DNA from: JADHUC01 sp964617665
GTDB lineage: Bacteria; Planctomycetota; Planctomycetia; Pirellulales; Pirellulaceae
Assembly: GCA_964617665.1 (NCBI GenBank)
Contig: CAZUAH010000252.1
Location: 1-19,270 of the forward strand
Direction of reading: 5' to 3'
DNA: 19,270 nucleotides
Each line of letters opens with the position of its first letter. Position 1 is the first letter of the stretch. Of this stretch, positions 1 to 8,074 are shown in pieces. The notes beneath the pieces were generated by a model, which saw only the letters and a program-made list of their open reading frames with translations, had not been told where the DNA came from and ran no database searches. The position numbers and the translations under genes were made by a program.

Positions 1-747
1 TCGCCATTTGTCGATTCCCAGGCAGTGAAGGATCGTTTCGCGGACATTACCGACAGCTACATGGAGTTGCTGCGAAGCAAGAAGATCCTGTTCGCCAGCC
101 GATCCTTCGGACTGAATATGTGCAATGGCCTGAAGGCCCTGGCTCGGCAGGACGCGAAATACGAATTCCTCTCATCGTACCAGCGTTTCGACGTTTTCAA
201 AGCCGGCGGCGATGTAAGCGTGATTCCGGCTGACGCCTTTGACCGAGCGAATTTTGTCCACTTCTTGGCGACTTATTGGCCTCATACCAAGCGGGTGGAC
301 GAAATGGATCGACTGATGCGAGAAGCTCCACATCAGTTCGGCAAGAAGGTGGACGTTGCGATCATCTACTTCCACACGGCCCTACCCAAAGCCTTTGATC
401 ACTACGCAGCCAAGATGGACGCGCTACGAGCCGATTTCCCGCAAGTTCATTTCATCTACGTAACGGCCGGCTTCATGGCCGCGTCACGGGCCAAAGATAA
501 TGAAAACGCACACGCCTTCAGCGAGAAAGTGCGTGCGCGGTACAAAGGAAAAGTGCCCGTTTACGATCTGGGCGCAATCTTGAGCGACGATTTCCGCAGC
601 GGCCATGCATTCTGTCCCGAATACAGCAAGGACCCTGTCGGCGTGCACCCGAATCTGGATGCCGGCCAGACCATGATGGCCAAAGCCTTCCTGCTCGTCC
701 TGCGCGACATCTTTCGACAGACCCAAACGGCCAAGGAAAGGCCGTAG
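1..747 (+). CDS. SGNH/GDSL-like hydrolase, 5'-truncated by window edge
   Basis: The frame is open from the first base of the window, so the gene starts upstream; a GTG at 25 is available but has no reason to be the real start. About 248 residues are visible, ending at TAG 745-747. Two features suggest an SGNH-fold esterase/hydrolase. Near the visible N-terminus, the segment ILFASRSFGLNMCNGL resembles the block I of this family usually written as 'ILFGHQSVGxNIxxGI'. Near the end, D-P-V-G-V-H-P-N (D at 631-633, H at 646-648) resembles the block V Asp-x-x-His dyad followed by 'N..G'. The middle alternates hydrophobic strands with amphipathic helices, as expected of the flavodoxin-like SGNH core. 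The substrate cannot be read from sequence; carbohydrate O-deacetylation would fit the neighbouring glycan genes but is inference. It converges on the propeller gene with only 6 bases between the stop codons. Confidence 0.62.
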   Translation, partial: SPFVDSQAVKDRFADITDSYMELLRSKKILFASRSFGLNMCNGLKALARQDAKYEFLSSYQRFDVFKAGGDVSVIPADAFDRANFVHFLATYWPHTKRVDEMDRLMREAPHQFGKKVDVAIIYFHTALPKAFDHYAAKMDALRADFPQVHFIYVTAGFMAASRAKDNENAHAFSEKVRARYKGKVPVYDLGAILSDDFRSGHAFCPEYSKDPVGVHPNLDAGQTMMAKAFLLVLRDIFRQTQTAKERP

Positions 748-753
748 TGTTGC

Positions 754-3700
754 TTACTCAGGTGTTCGTTGCGTTCCGATCACTTCGATCTGCATGCCGC
801 TGATCGCGGGTGGTGCGCTGGTTCGAGGCAGCAATTCGAGGGTGAGTTGATCAGCAGCGTCGACGGTTGCCTCTTTGATCAACGGCTTGTTTGGGCTGCC
901 GGGCTCCTTTCTTGGGAACGTAACCGAAACGGCGGTCTTTGCCTGAAGTTTTGCGTCGAAGCTGGTCGAATCCGCCATCCCGTCCAAATCGCAGAAGAAC
1001 AGCCTGACGCGGTATCGTCGCGACGGCGAGCCTTCGGGGGCGAGGCGGATCTGCAGCTTCAGCGGACCGGACAATGCGCTGGTGTACAGCCACGGCATGT
1101 CCGTACCTTCGACCTTCGTCCAATCCGGATTGCGCCAGTTGGCCGTTACATCGGCCCCAACGCCCGGCGCATCGATCGGCAGACTGTCGTAAGGAACTCG
1201 TCCCATGCCGCCGGCTCCGCGTGGTCCGGTCGTGGACGGTCGAGGAAAGGCAAACCAGATGTTGCCGTCCTTGTCTGGCTTGTCGCCAGGCGCGCCGAAG
1301 TTCAGTCGCAGTTGAGTGATTGGCAGGACCTTGGGGCGTGGCGATCCCGTATAGAGCCCCCAATGGTTCTGCCGATCGTCGGGCATCATCGCCAATGAAG
1401 CTTTGTAGTTGTAGGCGCACGGGCACGAACTGGACCCTTCGGGTGCCAGCACAAGCCCGCAGGCAGGGATCATGTTGATCCAGCAACCGGCTCGCATGTT
1501 TGGAAAATGATACACACCACTGCGCCCCTCCAGGTCGAAGAAGCCCATCGAACCGGAACGCTTCATCGCCAAGCCGGCACAACCAGCCAGTCGGCCGCAA
1601 CCGCCGGCAACCGACGCGGCGAACGGCGTCATACGGCCGGTCAATGGATCTTCGCGCAAGATTTGCTCGCCAGTGCGCAGGTCGTGTGCGTTGCGCAGAT
1701 AGACAACGTCGCCTATGATCACCGGAAACGGAGCGTTTTCTTCTCGCGTCCACAGCAACTGTCCATCGTCGGCCGCGAAAGCAGAAACGCCGGGGCCTTG
1801 TGCCGTCGGGCGCAGCCCGTGCCACACCGGAATCGTCGCTAGGATCACGCCATTGTCCACATACAGCGAATTCTGGCGTGCTCCGATGCTCGGCGTTGCC
1901 CACAGTTGCTTGCCCGACCGCAGGTCCAATGCCTTGAGGACCCGATCGTGGGAAGCCCCAGGCAAGCTAAAAACGGGCCGTTCCTTGGGTCGCGGCTTGC
2001 CTTTCGGAGCGGGCTTCGCACTTCGCCTGAATCTGGGAAAAACGTCTGCCGGTGCGAGGCCGTCGATCAGATAAAGCCGGTCGTCCTGGATGGCGATCGC
2101 ATTCGAGTCGATGGCACTCTCCGATTCGTAGGTCCATTGCACCTTTCCCGTCGCCTTGTCCAGAACGAACAGGAGCCGATTGGCCGGATGGGCCATCGAC
2201 CACCAGGATCGCCTGATATTCGGCTGGCCGATCGCACCAACCACAGCGTCGTCTGTCACGGCCAAATACTCCCAGATCAGTTCGCCGTCAGTTTCACCAG
2301 CCCCGTTCGGTGGTCTATACGTGAACTGCGTCTCGCCTGTGTCGCGACCCAGACGCAGGCATTTCGCGTCCTGCAAGACATAGAGCGAGTCTTTGTCCAC
2401 AGCCATGCAGCCGCCACGATACGCCGAAGGCCAGCGACCCACGCCGGGCAATTCCCGCTCCCAGATGATCCGACCGTTGTAGGCATCGACGGCGTGCAGG
2501 TAGTCGATTCCAGCAACGTACATCTGGCCGTCGATTGCCAGCGGAACTGGCGCACGGTAATGACGACTGACAATGTCGGCCGGTCCTACGCTGCCAAACC
2601 AAAGCACCTTCAGCGGCAATCGCACCAATTGGTCAGCCGATGCCCCCGATTTGCCAGCGTCGGCATACTGGTGCGTCCAAACTCCGCCACCGGGCAAGGG
2701 ACCGCGTTCGATTCGGATACCGATGTCGATAGCCTCCATTTCTGCCACCGAGACTCCGCCCTTCGTCACCCAGCGATCCACCTCCGGTCGCAACGCCTCG
2801 CGGCATGTGATCACAGCCACACCGCCACAGGGTCGCAGCACGCGATACACTTCCGATGCAGACACGTGTTGCAGGTCGGCGGCGGACATGACGTTGAACA
2901 CAAGCAAATTCGCCGAGTAGTCGGCGTACGGCAGCGGGTTGGCTGCGACGCTGTGGATAGCGATCCGAGTACCGTAGAGCCCCGCGTCGGCCAGTCGCTG
3001 CCGAGTCATTCCCAGACTGCGCGGCCCAGCCGCCCAATGCCACGTCAGCTTCGATTGACGCGCGAATTCGGCCAGGTAGGCGACGTCCGCGTTGCCCAGA
3101 ACCAAGCCATAGCCGTCGCTGACACCGCCCGCCGACAGAGCGGCTCGCGCGTATTTCACGCTTGGGGAAGCGCCAATGACATCGCGCCTCATTGGACCAG
3201 TCACCGTTGGCTCACCGTGTGACTCGGTCTGGAAACAGTGGATCTCGCCTTCGGTGGTGCTGACGAGAAGCGACTGGTCGGCGATCAGCAGTTCGTGCAC
3301 GTCGCCTGCCAGTTTCGCTTCCCAGGTCTTGCTACCATCTTCTGCGTTGTAGCACGCCAGCGCTCCACGTCCTCCGGCAATCAGTGTCGATCCAGCCTGG
3401 ATCAACTCGTAAATGCGATCGACAGGCGTTTCCCAGCGCTGGTATTTGGCGGCGTCCACCATGTGACCTTCGGAACTGCCCATCTTCGCCACGTAACTAT
3501 CGGGCGCCGCTTCGAGCACGTCTTTCAGCTCGATGCTCACGAGCTTGCCGGGACCGATCAAACTCATGCGTCCGTTGTCGTCGATGACACCCTTCAGGAC
3601 ACCGTTTAGATGAAACACCTCCTGGCCATCTCGGGCACGTATCCCCACCACCGTGGCTTCGTCACAGATGTCAGCTTCGGCTTTGTTTGGGCGCTCCGGA

Positions 3701-4626
3701 TTCGGCTTCTTCAGGTATTCACAAGGCGTGAATGCCAGATCGTCGTACGTCATCGTCCAAGCGCCGCCAGGGAACAAACCTTCGCTTTCGTTGTACAGCA
3801 GTTCGCCCGTGGCACGATCGAAAAAGCCAGGCGTGGCCCGGCCACAGGGCACCACCAGCACATCGCCGCACAAGGCCAAGTACCCCTGAGGCGACACGCC
3901 TCCCATCGCTTCGTAGTGCGGCTGGGTTGCGTACTTCGTGCCGCTGGAATCGTTCTGCCACAGAACGGTTCCCGTTTCCGCGTCGAGGCAGGTCACGACG
4001 ATGCCTTCCGGCGACCACATGCCGAATGTCGTGTACGCTTTTCCGTCCACAACCAGCACGCCGGACCGTGCCGGCCAGCGCGAGATCATCTGCTCGTTGC
4101 CGATCAGTCGTTCGTCAGGAATGTCGGGGCGATATTTCCAGATCAGCCGGCCGGTAGCGCCCTCCAGGCAATACACGACACCGTCATCCGAGGAAGCGTA
4201 GACCTTTCCATCGTAGACCGCAGGAGCAAGGCGAACTGGCCCTTCGGTGAAGAACCGCCATCGCGGTTCTCCCGTCTCCAGATCAAGTGCATGAATCGCG
4301 TGGTCGCTAGACGACGCCACGTACACCAGTCCCTCGCCAGCAGAGATGGCGTAGGCATAGTCCATATCGATCCGCTGCGTCTCCCAAGCAGGTTCCTTCC
4401 ACGCCGGACGCGGCTTGTGTCGAGCCTTGTGCGTCCACACCAAATGATACGGAGGCGCGAGATCCCTGGGCATGTAACCTTTCCGGTTGGCGTTGAAAAG
4501 ATGAATTGAATCGATCGGCTGTGCCGAGGCCTTACGCTCACCGCTGATCGCGTCCGTAGTCCAAGTGTTTCCAACGGATACCACCAGAATCACCACAGAG
4601 GCCCACAACACCGCTCTTCTTGTCAT
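754..4626 (-). CDS. Secreted PQQ/BamB-type beta-propeller with internal methyltransferase-like domain and malectin-like C-terminus
   Basis: This gene encodes 1290 residues. The ATG at 4624-4626 is chosen because AAGGAA lies six bases upstream and a signal peptide follows at once (residues 1-36, ending near KASAQ); the upstream 44 codons of open frame look non-coding. Eight W-docking motifs of the PQQ type (x-A-x-D-x-x-T-G-x-x-x-W) lie at residues 111-123, 151-163, 211-223, 423-435, 710-722, 819-831, 897-909 and 947-959. Between the first four and last four sits a Rossmann-type methyltransferase-like domain (about 495-650) with motif I GYGLVLGN, a D-Y-x-A-N-L-L-V strand and EVYRVLRPCGG. Residues 1010-1070 hold six cysteines, including a C-x-C. 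Residues 1105-1284 start LRLNFGAPGDKPDKDG and look malectin-like (carbohydrate binding). Similar propeller/methyltransferase fusions are known from planctomycetes as hypothetical or BamB-like proteins; true function is unknown. It is last in a three-gene run, 41 bases after the ceramidase-like gene. Confidence 0.85.
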   Translation of the reverse strand: MTRRAVLWASVVILVVSVGNTWTTDAISGERKASAQPIDSIHLFNANRKGYMPRDLAPPYHLVWTHKARHKPRPAWKEPAWETQRIDMDYAYAISAGEGLVYVASSSDHAIHALDLETGEPRWRFFTEGPVRLAPAVYDGKVYASSDDGVVYCLEGATGRLIWKYRPDIPDERLIGNEQMISRWPARSGVLVVDGKAYTTFGMWSPEGIVVTCLDAETGTVLWQNDSSGTKYATQPHYEAMGGVSPQGYLALCGDVLVVPCGRATPGFFDRATGELLYNESEGLFPGGAWTMTYDDLAFTPCEYLKKPNPERPNKAEADICDEATVVGIRARDGQEVFHLNGVLKGVIDDNGRMSLIGPGKLVSIELKDVLEAAPDSYVAKMGSSEGHMVDAAKYQRWETPVDRIYELIQAGSTLIAGGRGALACYNAEDGSKTWEAKLAGDVHELLIADQSLLVSTTEGEIHCFQTESHGEPTVTGPMRRDVIGASPSVKYARAALSAGGVSDGYGLVLGNADVAYLAEFARQSKLTWHWAAGPRSLGMTRQRLADAGLYGTRIAIHSVAANPLPYADYSANLLVFNVMSAADLQHVSASEVYRVLRPCGGVAVITCREALRPEVDRWVTKGGVSVAEMEAIDIGIRIERGPLPGGGVWTHQYADAGKSGASADQLVRLPLKVLWFGSVGPADIVSRHYRAPVPLAIDGQMYVAGIDYLHAVDAYNGRIIWERELPGVGRWPSAYRGGCMAVDKDSLYVLQDAKCLRLGRDTGETQFTYRPPNGAGETDGELIWEYLAVTDDAVVGAIGQPNIRRSWWSMAHPANRLLFVLDKATGKVQWTYESESAIDSNAIAIQDDRLYLIDGLAPADVFPRFRRSAKPAPKGKPRPKERPVFSLPGASHDRVLKALDLRSGKQLWATPSIGARQNSLYVDNGVILATIPVWHGLRPTAQGPGVSAFAADDGQLLWTREENAPFPVIIGDVVYLRNAHDLRTGEQILREDPLTGRMTPFAASVAGGCGRLAGCAGLAMKRSGSMGFFDLEGRSGVYHFPNMRAGCWINMIPACGLVLAPEGSSSCPCAYNYKASLAMMPDDRQNHWGLYTGSPRPKVLPITQLRLNFGAPGDKPDKDGNIWFAFPRPSTTGPRGAGGMGRVPYDSLPIDAPGVGADVTANWRNPDWTKVEGTDMPWLYTSALSGPLKLQIRLAPEGSPSRRYRVRLFFCDLDGMADSTSFDAKLQAKTAVSVTFPRKEPGSPNKPLIKEATVDAADQLTLELLPRTSAPPAISGMQIEVIGTQRTPE

Positions 4627-4667
4627 CGCATATTCCTTAACACAAGCGCCAACGTGGCGCTGTCCAA

Positions 4668-6026
4668 TTACCGGACCACGTCTTTGCAGCGGTCCATGAG
4701 CTTGTTGATCAATCCCACTACGCGATCTTCCATGCCAGGCTTGAACGGCCCGTGCCATCCGAAATAGACCATCGCGCTGGCTCCTTCGTATCCCCCTTCG
4801 GAGAGCACACGCTCGGAAGGCAAATAGGCGAAGACTTCGTTCGAGTAGCCCGCGACCCAGATGCGTTGGCCTTCATATTCCTTGCGAACTCGCAATGCAT
4901 AATCGACAACCACCTCGCCTGCGAGAACGACCATCGAAAGGTCATCGCCAAAACGGACAACTTGGACTGGATACGGATACGAACTGTCGATCTTGCCCCG
5001 ACCGGCAAACCGTTTGAGCAAAAGCTCTGTTAGCCTCTGCTGGTAGATATTGCCTTCGCCGCGACGTCTTTCGAGTCCTTCTTTGGTGGGCGGATCGACG
5101 AATGGCAAATCTACCCGCTCGAAGGCGACCGCTAGAGCACCCTTCACCGGATGCAAATCACCGGACAACGCGCCATCCACAGCGGCCGCTAGAGACTTGC
5201 CGTGCTGTTCGGCAAGTTCGAGCTTGCCACGCGGCTGCGGATTGGCGTCCGCGCCGCAGCCGGTCATGAACATCGCCATCACGTCGGGGTGTTTCGCCTC
5301 GAACTCGATCTGAGCGAAACCGGCGTAGTCGCCATTGTACGAATAGAAATCGCCACCCAGCGTGGTGTTGTGACAAGCGTAGCCGAACAGAACGGCCAAT
5401 GGTCGATCATTCTGATCGGACACTCGTAGCACAGGCACCACATGGTCGACCGGCCCTGGGGAATTCGCGTACTCCTGGGTCTGGACGCCCCGACGGTTTT
5501 TGGCGAACGTGGCGTGTCCTTCACCGTAGGCCAACTTGGCCGGTTTGATCGCTTTGCACGCCTGTGAAATCACGTCGACCACTTTATCCTCCAGCTTCTT
5601 GCGGTATGCGGCCGCTGCAGCTACATCTTCCTCGGCCATGTGGTGAGCAATGTCAGCGCAACCAAGGATCACCGGGCCGCAATGCGTGTGCGAGACGCTC
5701 ATCACGATCCGATCACGCTGGATTCCAGTCTGCTGCTGGACGCGCTCTCCAATTCTGTCAGCCAACTCTCGCACAAAACCGATCAGATCACTCGTGAGAA
5801 TCACCACGCGTTCGCCCCGATGGTCTTCGATCACCATCGCCTTGGCCCAAAGCGGATGAATGGTGCCCTCCGCGGGATGTTTACGTGCGGCATAGCCAGC
5901 CATCCAAACGGGCCTCTCGGGAGTAATGTCTATCCGAGCAATGCCGACCTTCCACTCGGCCGCCGTGACCGAAAGACCGCAGAGCCAGACCATCGCAACG
6001 ACGGTTACTATTCGGAGTGTTTTCAT
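4668..6026 (-). CDS. Neutral/alkaline non-lysosomal ceramidase-like secreted hydrolase
   Basis: This gene encodes 452 residues, starting at ATG 6024-6026 with GAAGGTG four bases upstream. A signal peptide covers residues 1-23 (cut near VTAAE). It belongs to the neutral ceramidase N-terminal-domain family, a zinc amidase fold. Visible family motifs are the N-terminal 'VGIARIDITPERPVWMAGY', the zinc motif SHTHCGP (112-118; H113, H115), the ACHNTTLGG loop (H219), GDYAG (232-236), GCGADANP (256-263), G-E (370-371) and GYSNEVFAYLPSE (393-405) followed by GGYEG. True neutral ceramidases have an S-bearing G-D-V-S-P-N loop; here the equivalent loop reads CGADANP, and the C-terminal Ig-like domain is absent. 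A different amide or ester substrate is therefore likely, and 'ceramidase' is a family label rather than an activity. It lies 84 bases after the sulfatase and 41 bases before the propeller gene on the same strand, so is probably co-transcribed. Confidence 0.85.
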   Translation of the reverse strand: MKTLRIVTVVAMVWLCGLSVTAAEWKVGIARIDITPERPVWMAGYAARKHPAEGTIHPLWAKAMVIEDHRGERVVILTSDLIGFVRELADRIGERVQQQTGIQRDRIVMSVSHTHCGPVILGCADIAHHMAEEDVAAAAAYRKKLEDKVVDVISQACKAIKPAKLAYGEGHATFAKNRRGVQTQEYANSPGPVDHVVPVLRVSDQNDRPLAVLFGYACHNTTLGGDFYSYNGDYAGFAQIEFEAKHPDVMAMFMTGCGADANPQPRGKLELAEQHGKSLAAAVDGALSGDLHPVKGALAVAFERVDLPFVDPPTKEGLERRRGEGNIYQQRLTELLLKRFAGRGKIDSSYPYPVQVVRFGDDLSMVVLAGEVVVDYALRVRKEYEGQRIWVAGYSNEVFAYLPSERVLSEGGYEGASAMVYFGWHGPFKPGMEDRVVGLINKLMDRCKDVVR

Positions 6027-6110
6027 GGGGCACCTTCAGCAATCGGAGTTTCGTTCGTACGAGTCCCGGTCAATAGTCAAACACGGCATTTTCCAATACG
6101 CCCAGACACA

Positions 6111-7832
6111 TCAACGCAAACGTCGCACAGTGACATTGCCACGAGTGTTGTTGTCGATAATTCGTTGGCGTTGGGTGTTCGGTTGTTGCACCCAGATGTC
6201 AAGCTTGGCCGGCCCTTTGGGCAGGCGGAATACAGCGGTGCGGGTCCCCTCGGCAAGTGGCTGGCTGCTCAGTTTGCCGTCGATGCTGACGTGCATCACT
6301 GTGGCCGTGGTTTCATCGCCACGATCAATCGTCAATTCATATTGTCCGGCGCGCTCGATGACGACCGACCATGTCGTTGGCTGGCCATCCACGTAGGCGG
6401 AATCTTGATAGCGGCAGAGGAGCGTAGGATTTTCGTGATCCGTGCCGATGTGGATGGCGCCGGGTGTGAAGTTCCTCGTGCTCTTGACGTCGTCGAACCA
6501 AACGTCATATCGTTCGCGCAGGTTGGCGACCAACTCGGCGTGTTCGTCGGCCAGATTGCGTTGTTCGCCTGGGTCGGCATGCAGATCGTAAAGTTCGGCT
6601 GGCGGGTCTGCCGGCAATTCGATTCGCTCTTTGCTGAATGTGGTTGGCGAGAAGAGCAGTTTGTATCGAGGTGTTCGTACGGCTGCGTTGTGGTAACGCT
6701 GCGGCGAAAGGCCACGGTGCACTTGGAAGAACAATGTACGGTCCGGCCAGTTCTCGCTCTCGCCACGCAACAGCGGCATCAGATTCGTGCCGTCGAACGA
6801 GGCGTTGTCAGGCGTTTCGACACCGCAGGCGGCAAGTACTGTAGGGGCAAGGTCGATGTGCGCCGCGATGTGGTCGATTCGTGCAGGGCCACCGATCGCG
6901 GCGGGCCATTGGACGAAGCAAGGAACACGAATGCCACCTTCGTAGACACTCGCTTTCCTCCCGTTCAAACCCGCGTTGTACCTACGCTGTTGCGGACCGT
7001 TGTCGGTGAGGAAGATCAACAGCGTATTTCGGCGCAGGCGAAGCCGATCCAAGGTTTCGAGCAACTGGCCAAAGTTCTCGTCGATGCTTTGCACCATGCC
7101 GTAGGCTCGGGCGGTCGTATCGTTCAGGCCCATTGCTCGGTAAGGCTCGACGTATCGCTCGTCGATGGTCAGCGGTGTATGCGGAGCGTTGGTCGGAAGG
7201 TAGACGAGGAACGGTTGATTTTGGTTGGATTCGATGAACTCGATGGCGGCTTCGAAGAACACGTCGGTACAGTAGCCTTTGGCACGAAACTCGCGACCGT
7301 TGTGCCACAGGAGCGGATCGAAATAGTCGTTGGGGCTGTCGGGTGTTTGGCCGATCGCGCCTGACTTGTGGATCAGCGACTCGTCGAATCCTTGGTCCAT
7401 GGGCCGCATGGGATAGTTGTCGCCCAGATGCCATTTGCCGAAGATGCCGGCCGCATACCCGGCTTGCCTAAGCATCTCGGCCAGAGTCACTTCATCGCCG
7501 TGCATCTTGGCGCCGCCGCGCGATGTATGAATCACGCCGGTGCGATAGAAGTAACGACCGGTCAGCAGACTGGCTCGCGTCGGAGCGCAAACCGGACTGC
7601 AATAGAAGTGACGCAACTGAACGCCTTGCTGAGCGAAGCGGTCGAGATTCGGCGTCTTGACCTTGTCGTTGCCGTGGACACCAACGTCGCCGTACCCCTG
7701 GTCATCGGTCAGCACAATGATGACGTTAGGTCTTTCAGTCACGTCAGCGGCTTGCGCCGTCACCGATCCGTCGCGAAGAAGGAATACGGCCAAAGCCTTT
7801 ATCAAGAGGATTTGCCATTTCATCATCGTCAT
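6111..7832 (-). CDS. Secreted sulfatase (arylsulfatase family, formylglycine-type)
   Basis: This gene encodes 573 residues from ATG 7830-7832. A GTG one codon upstream (7835) and in-frame ATGs at 7826 and 7823 are alternatives; the ribosome site is weak (GCAGG). The first 28 residues form a signal peptide. Sulfatase hallmarks are present: metal-binding TDDQGYGD (42-49), the FGly motif C-A-P-T-R (82-86, preceded by CSPV), GKWHLG (132-137), APHTP (216-220), TDNGP (276-280) and GRKAS (291-295). Cys82 is expected to be converted to formylglycine by a sulfatase-maturating enzyme not seen here. After the catalytic region, residues of about 470-573 form a beta-rich accessory region, possibly carbohydrate-binding. 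It would hydrolyse sulfate esters on an exported or surface glycan; the exact substrate is unknown. It is first gene of the leftward run and is divergent from the 8075 gene. Confidence 0.93.
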   Translation of the reverse strand: MTMMKWQILLIKALAVFLLRDGSVTAQAADVTERPNVIIVLTDDQGYGDVGVHGNDKVKTPNLDRFAQQGVQLRHFYCSPVCAPTRASLLTGRYFYRTGVIHTSRGGAKMHGDEVTLAEMLRQAGYAAGIFGKWHLGDNYPMRPMDQGFDESLIHKSGAIGQTPDSPNDYFDPLLWHNGREFRAKGYCTDVFFEAAIEFIESNQNQPFLVYLPTNAPHTPLTIDERYVEPYRAMGLNDTTARAYGMVQSIDENFGQLLETLDRLRLRRNTLLIFLTDNGPQQRRYNAGLNGRKASVYEGGIRVPCFVQWPAAIGGPARIDHIAAHIDLAPTVLAACGVETPDNASFDGTNLMPLLRGESENWPDRTLFFQVHRGLSPQRYHNAAVRTPRYKLLFSPTTFSKERIELPADPPAELYDLHADPGEQRNLADEHAELVANLRERYDVWFDDVKSTRNFTPGAIHIGTDHENPTLLCRYQDSAYVDGQPTTWSVVIERAGQYELTIDRGDETTATVMHVSIDGKLSSQPLAEGTRTAVFRLPKGPAKLDIWVQQPNTQRQRIIDNNTRGNVTVRRLR

Positions 7833-7882
7833 CACGCCTGCAATTAAGAGATCTGCGAATGGAGTTCGGGTCCATCAGACGA

Positions 7883-7911
7883 ATTCTAGGGGTGAACGGG
7901 CGTTACTGCAA
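7883..7911 (-). promoter_or_regulatory. Predicted sigma-70-type promoter for the sulfatase run
   Basis: Read on the minus strand there is TTGCAG (7911-7906), a 17-base spacer and TAGAAT (7888-7883). The -10 box matches the consensus at five of six positions; the -35 at three. Transcription would start near 7876 and leave a leader of about 44 bases before the sulfatase start codon. This is a pattern match only. Confidence 0.38.
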
Positions 7912-8008
7912 AACGGGTGGAAACCGTCATGGGCACTTTACGGCGAAAAAGGGGACCAAATCTTGTTGTTCCTCAATTCGGCCGCCTTTCAAGGAAACTA
8001 ACGCCCCG

Positions 8009-8037
8009 TTGGTTCGTCTCATTCGGCATGTTAGAGT
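8009..8037 (+). promoter_or_regulatory. Predicted extended -10 promoter for the rightward run
   Basis: TTGGTT (8009-8014), a 17-base spacer and TAGAGT (8032-8037), with the extended -10 dinucleotide TG at 8029-8030. It would start transcription near 8044, about 30 bases before the start codon of the first rightward gene. Together with the opposite-strand promoter near 7.9 kb it makes a compact divergent control region. Pattern match only. Confidence 0.33.
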
Positions 8038-8064
8038 CTACTTCGTCACGTTCAGAACATATTT

Positions 8065-8069
8065 GGAGG
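8065..8069 (+). promoter_or_regulatory. Ribosome binding site that fixes the start of the 8075 gene
   Basis: A strong GGAGG stands five bases before ATG 8075. It settles the start against the longer open frame reaching back to 7859, whose extra 72 codons overlap the predicted promoter and lack a signal peptide. Confidence 0.75.
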
Positions 8070-8074
8070 CACCA

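Noticed and set aside
727..745. ACGGCC / GGCCGT hairpin at the end of the SGNH-like gene
   Set aside because: Six pairs with a seven-base loop, inside coding sequence and with no T-run. It might slow convergent transcription but is too weak to call a terminator.
1906..3222. Plus-strand open frame of 438 codons inside the propeller gene
   Set aside because: Antisense to the PQQ repeats and methyltransferase-like domain. Composition is rich in R, H and Q, with no motif.
5640..7364. Long plus-strand open frame (574 codons) across the sulfatase and ceramidase-like genes
   Set aside because: It is antisense to two genes with clear motifs. Its translation has no recognisable domain, and no ribosome site supports it. 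Long antisense frames are common in GC-rich coding DNA.
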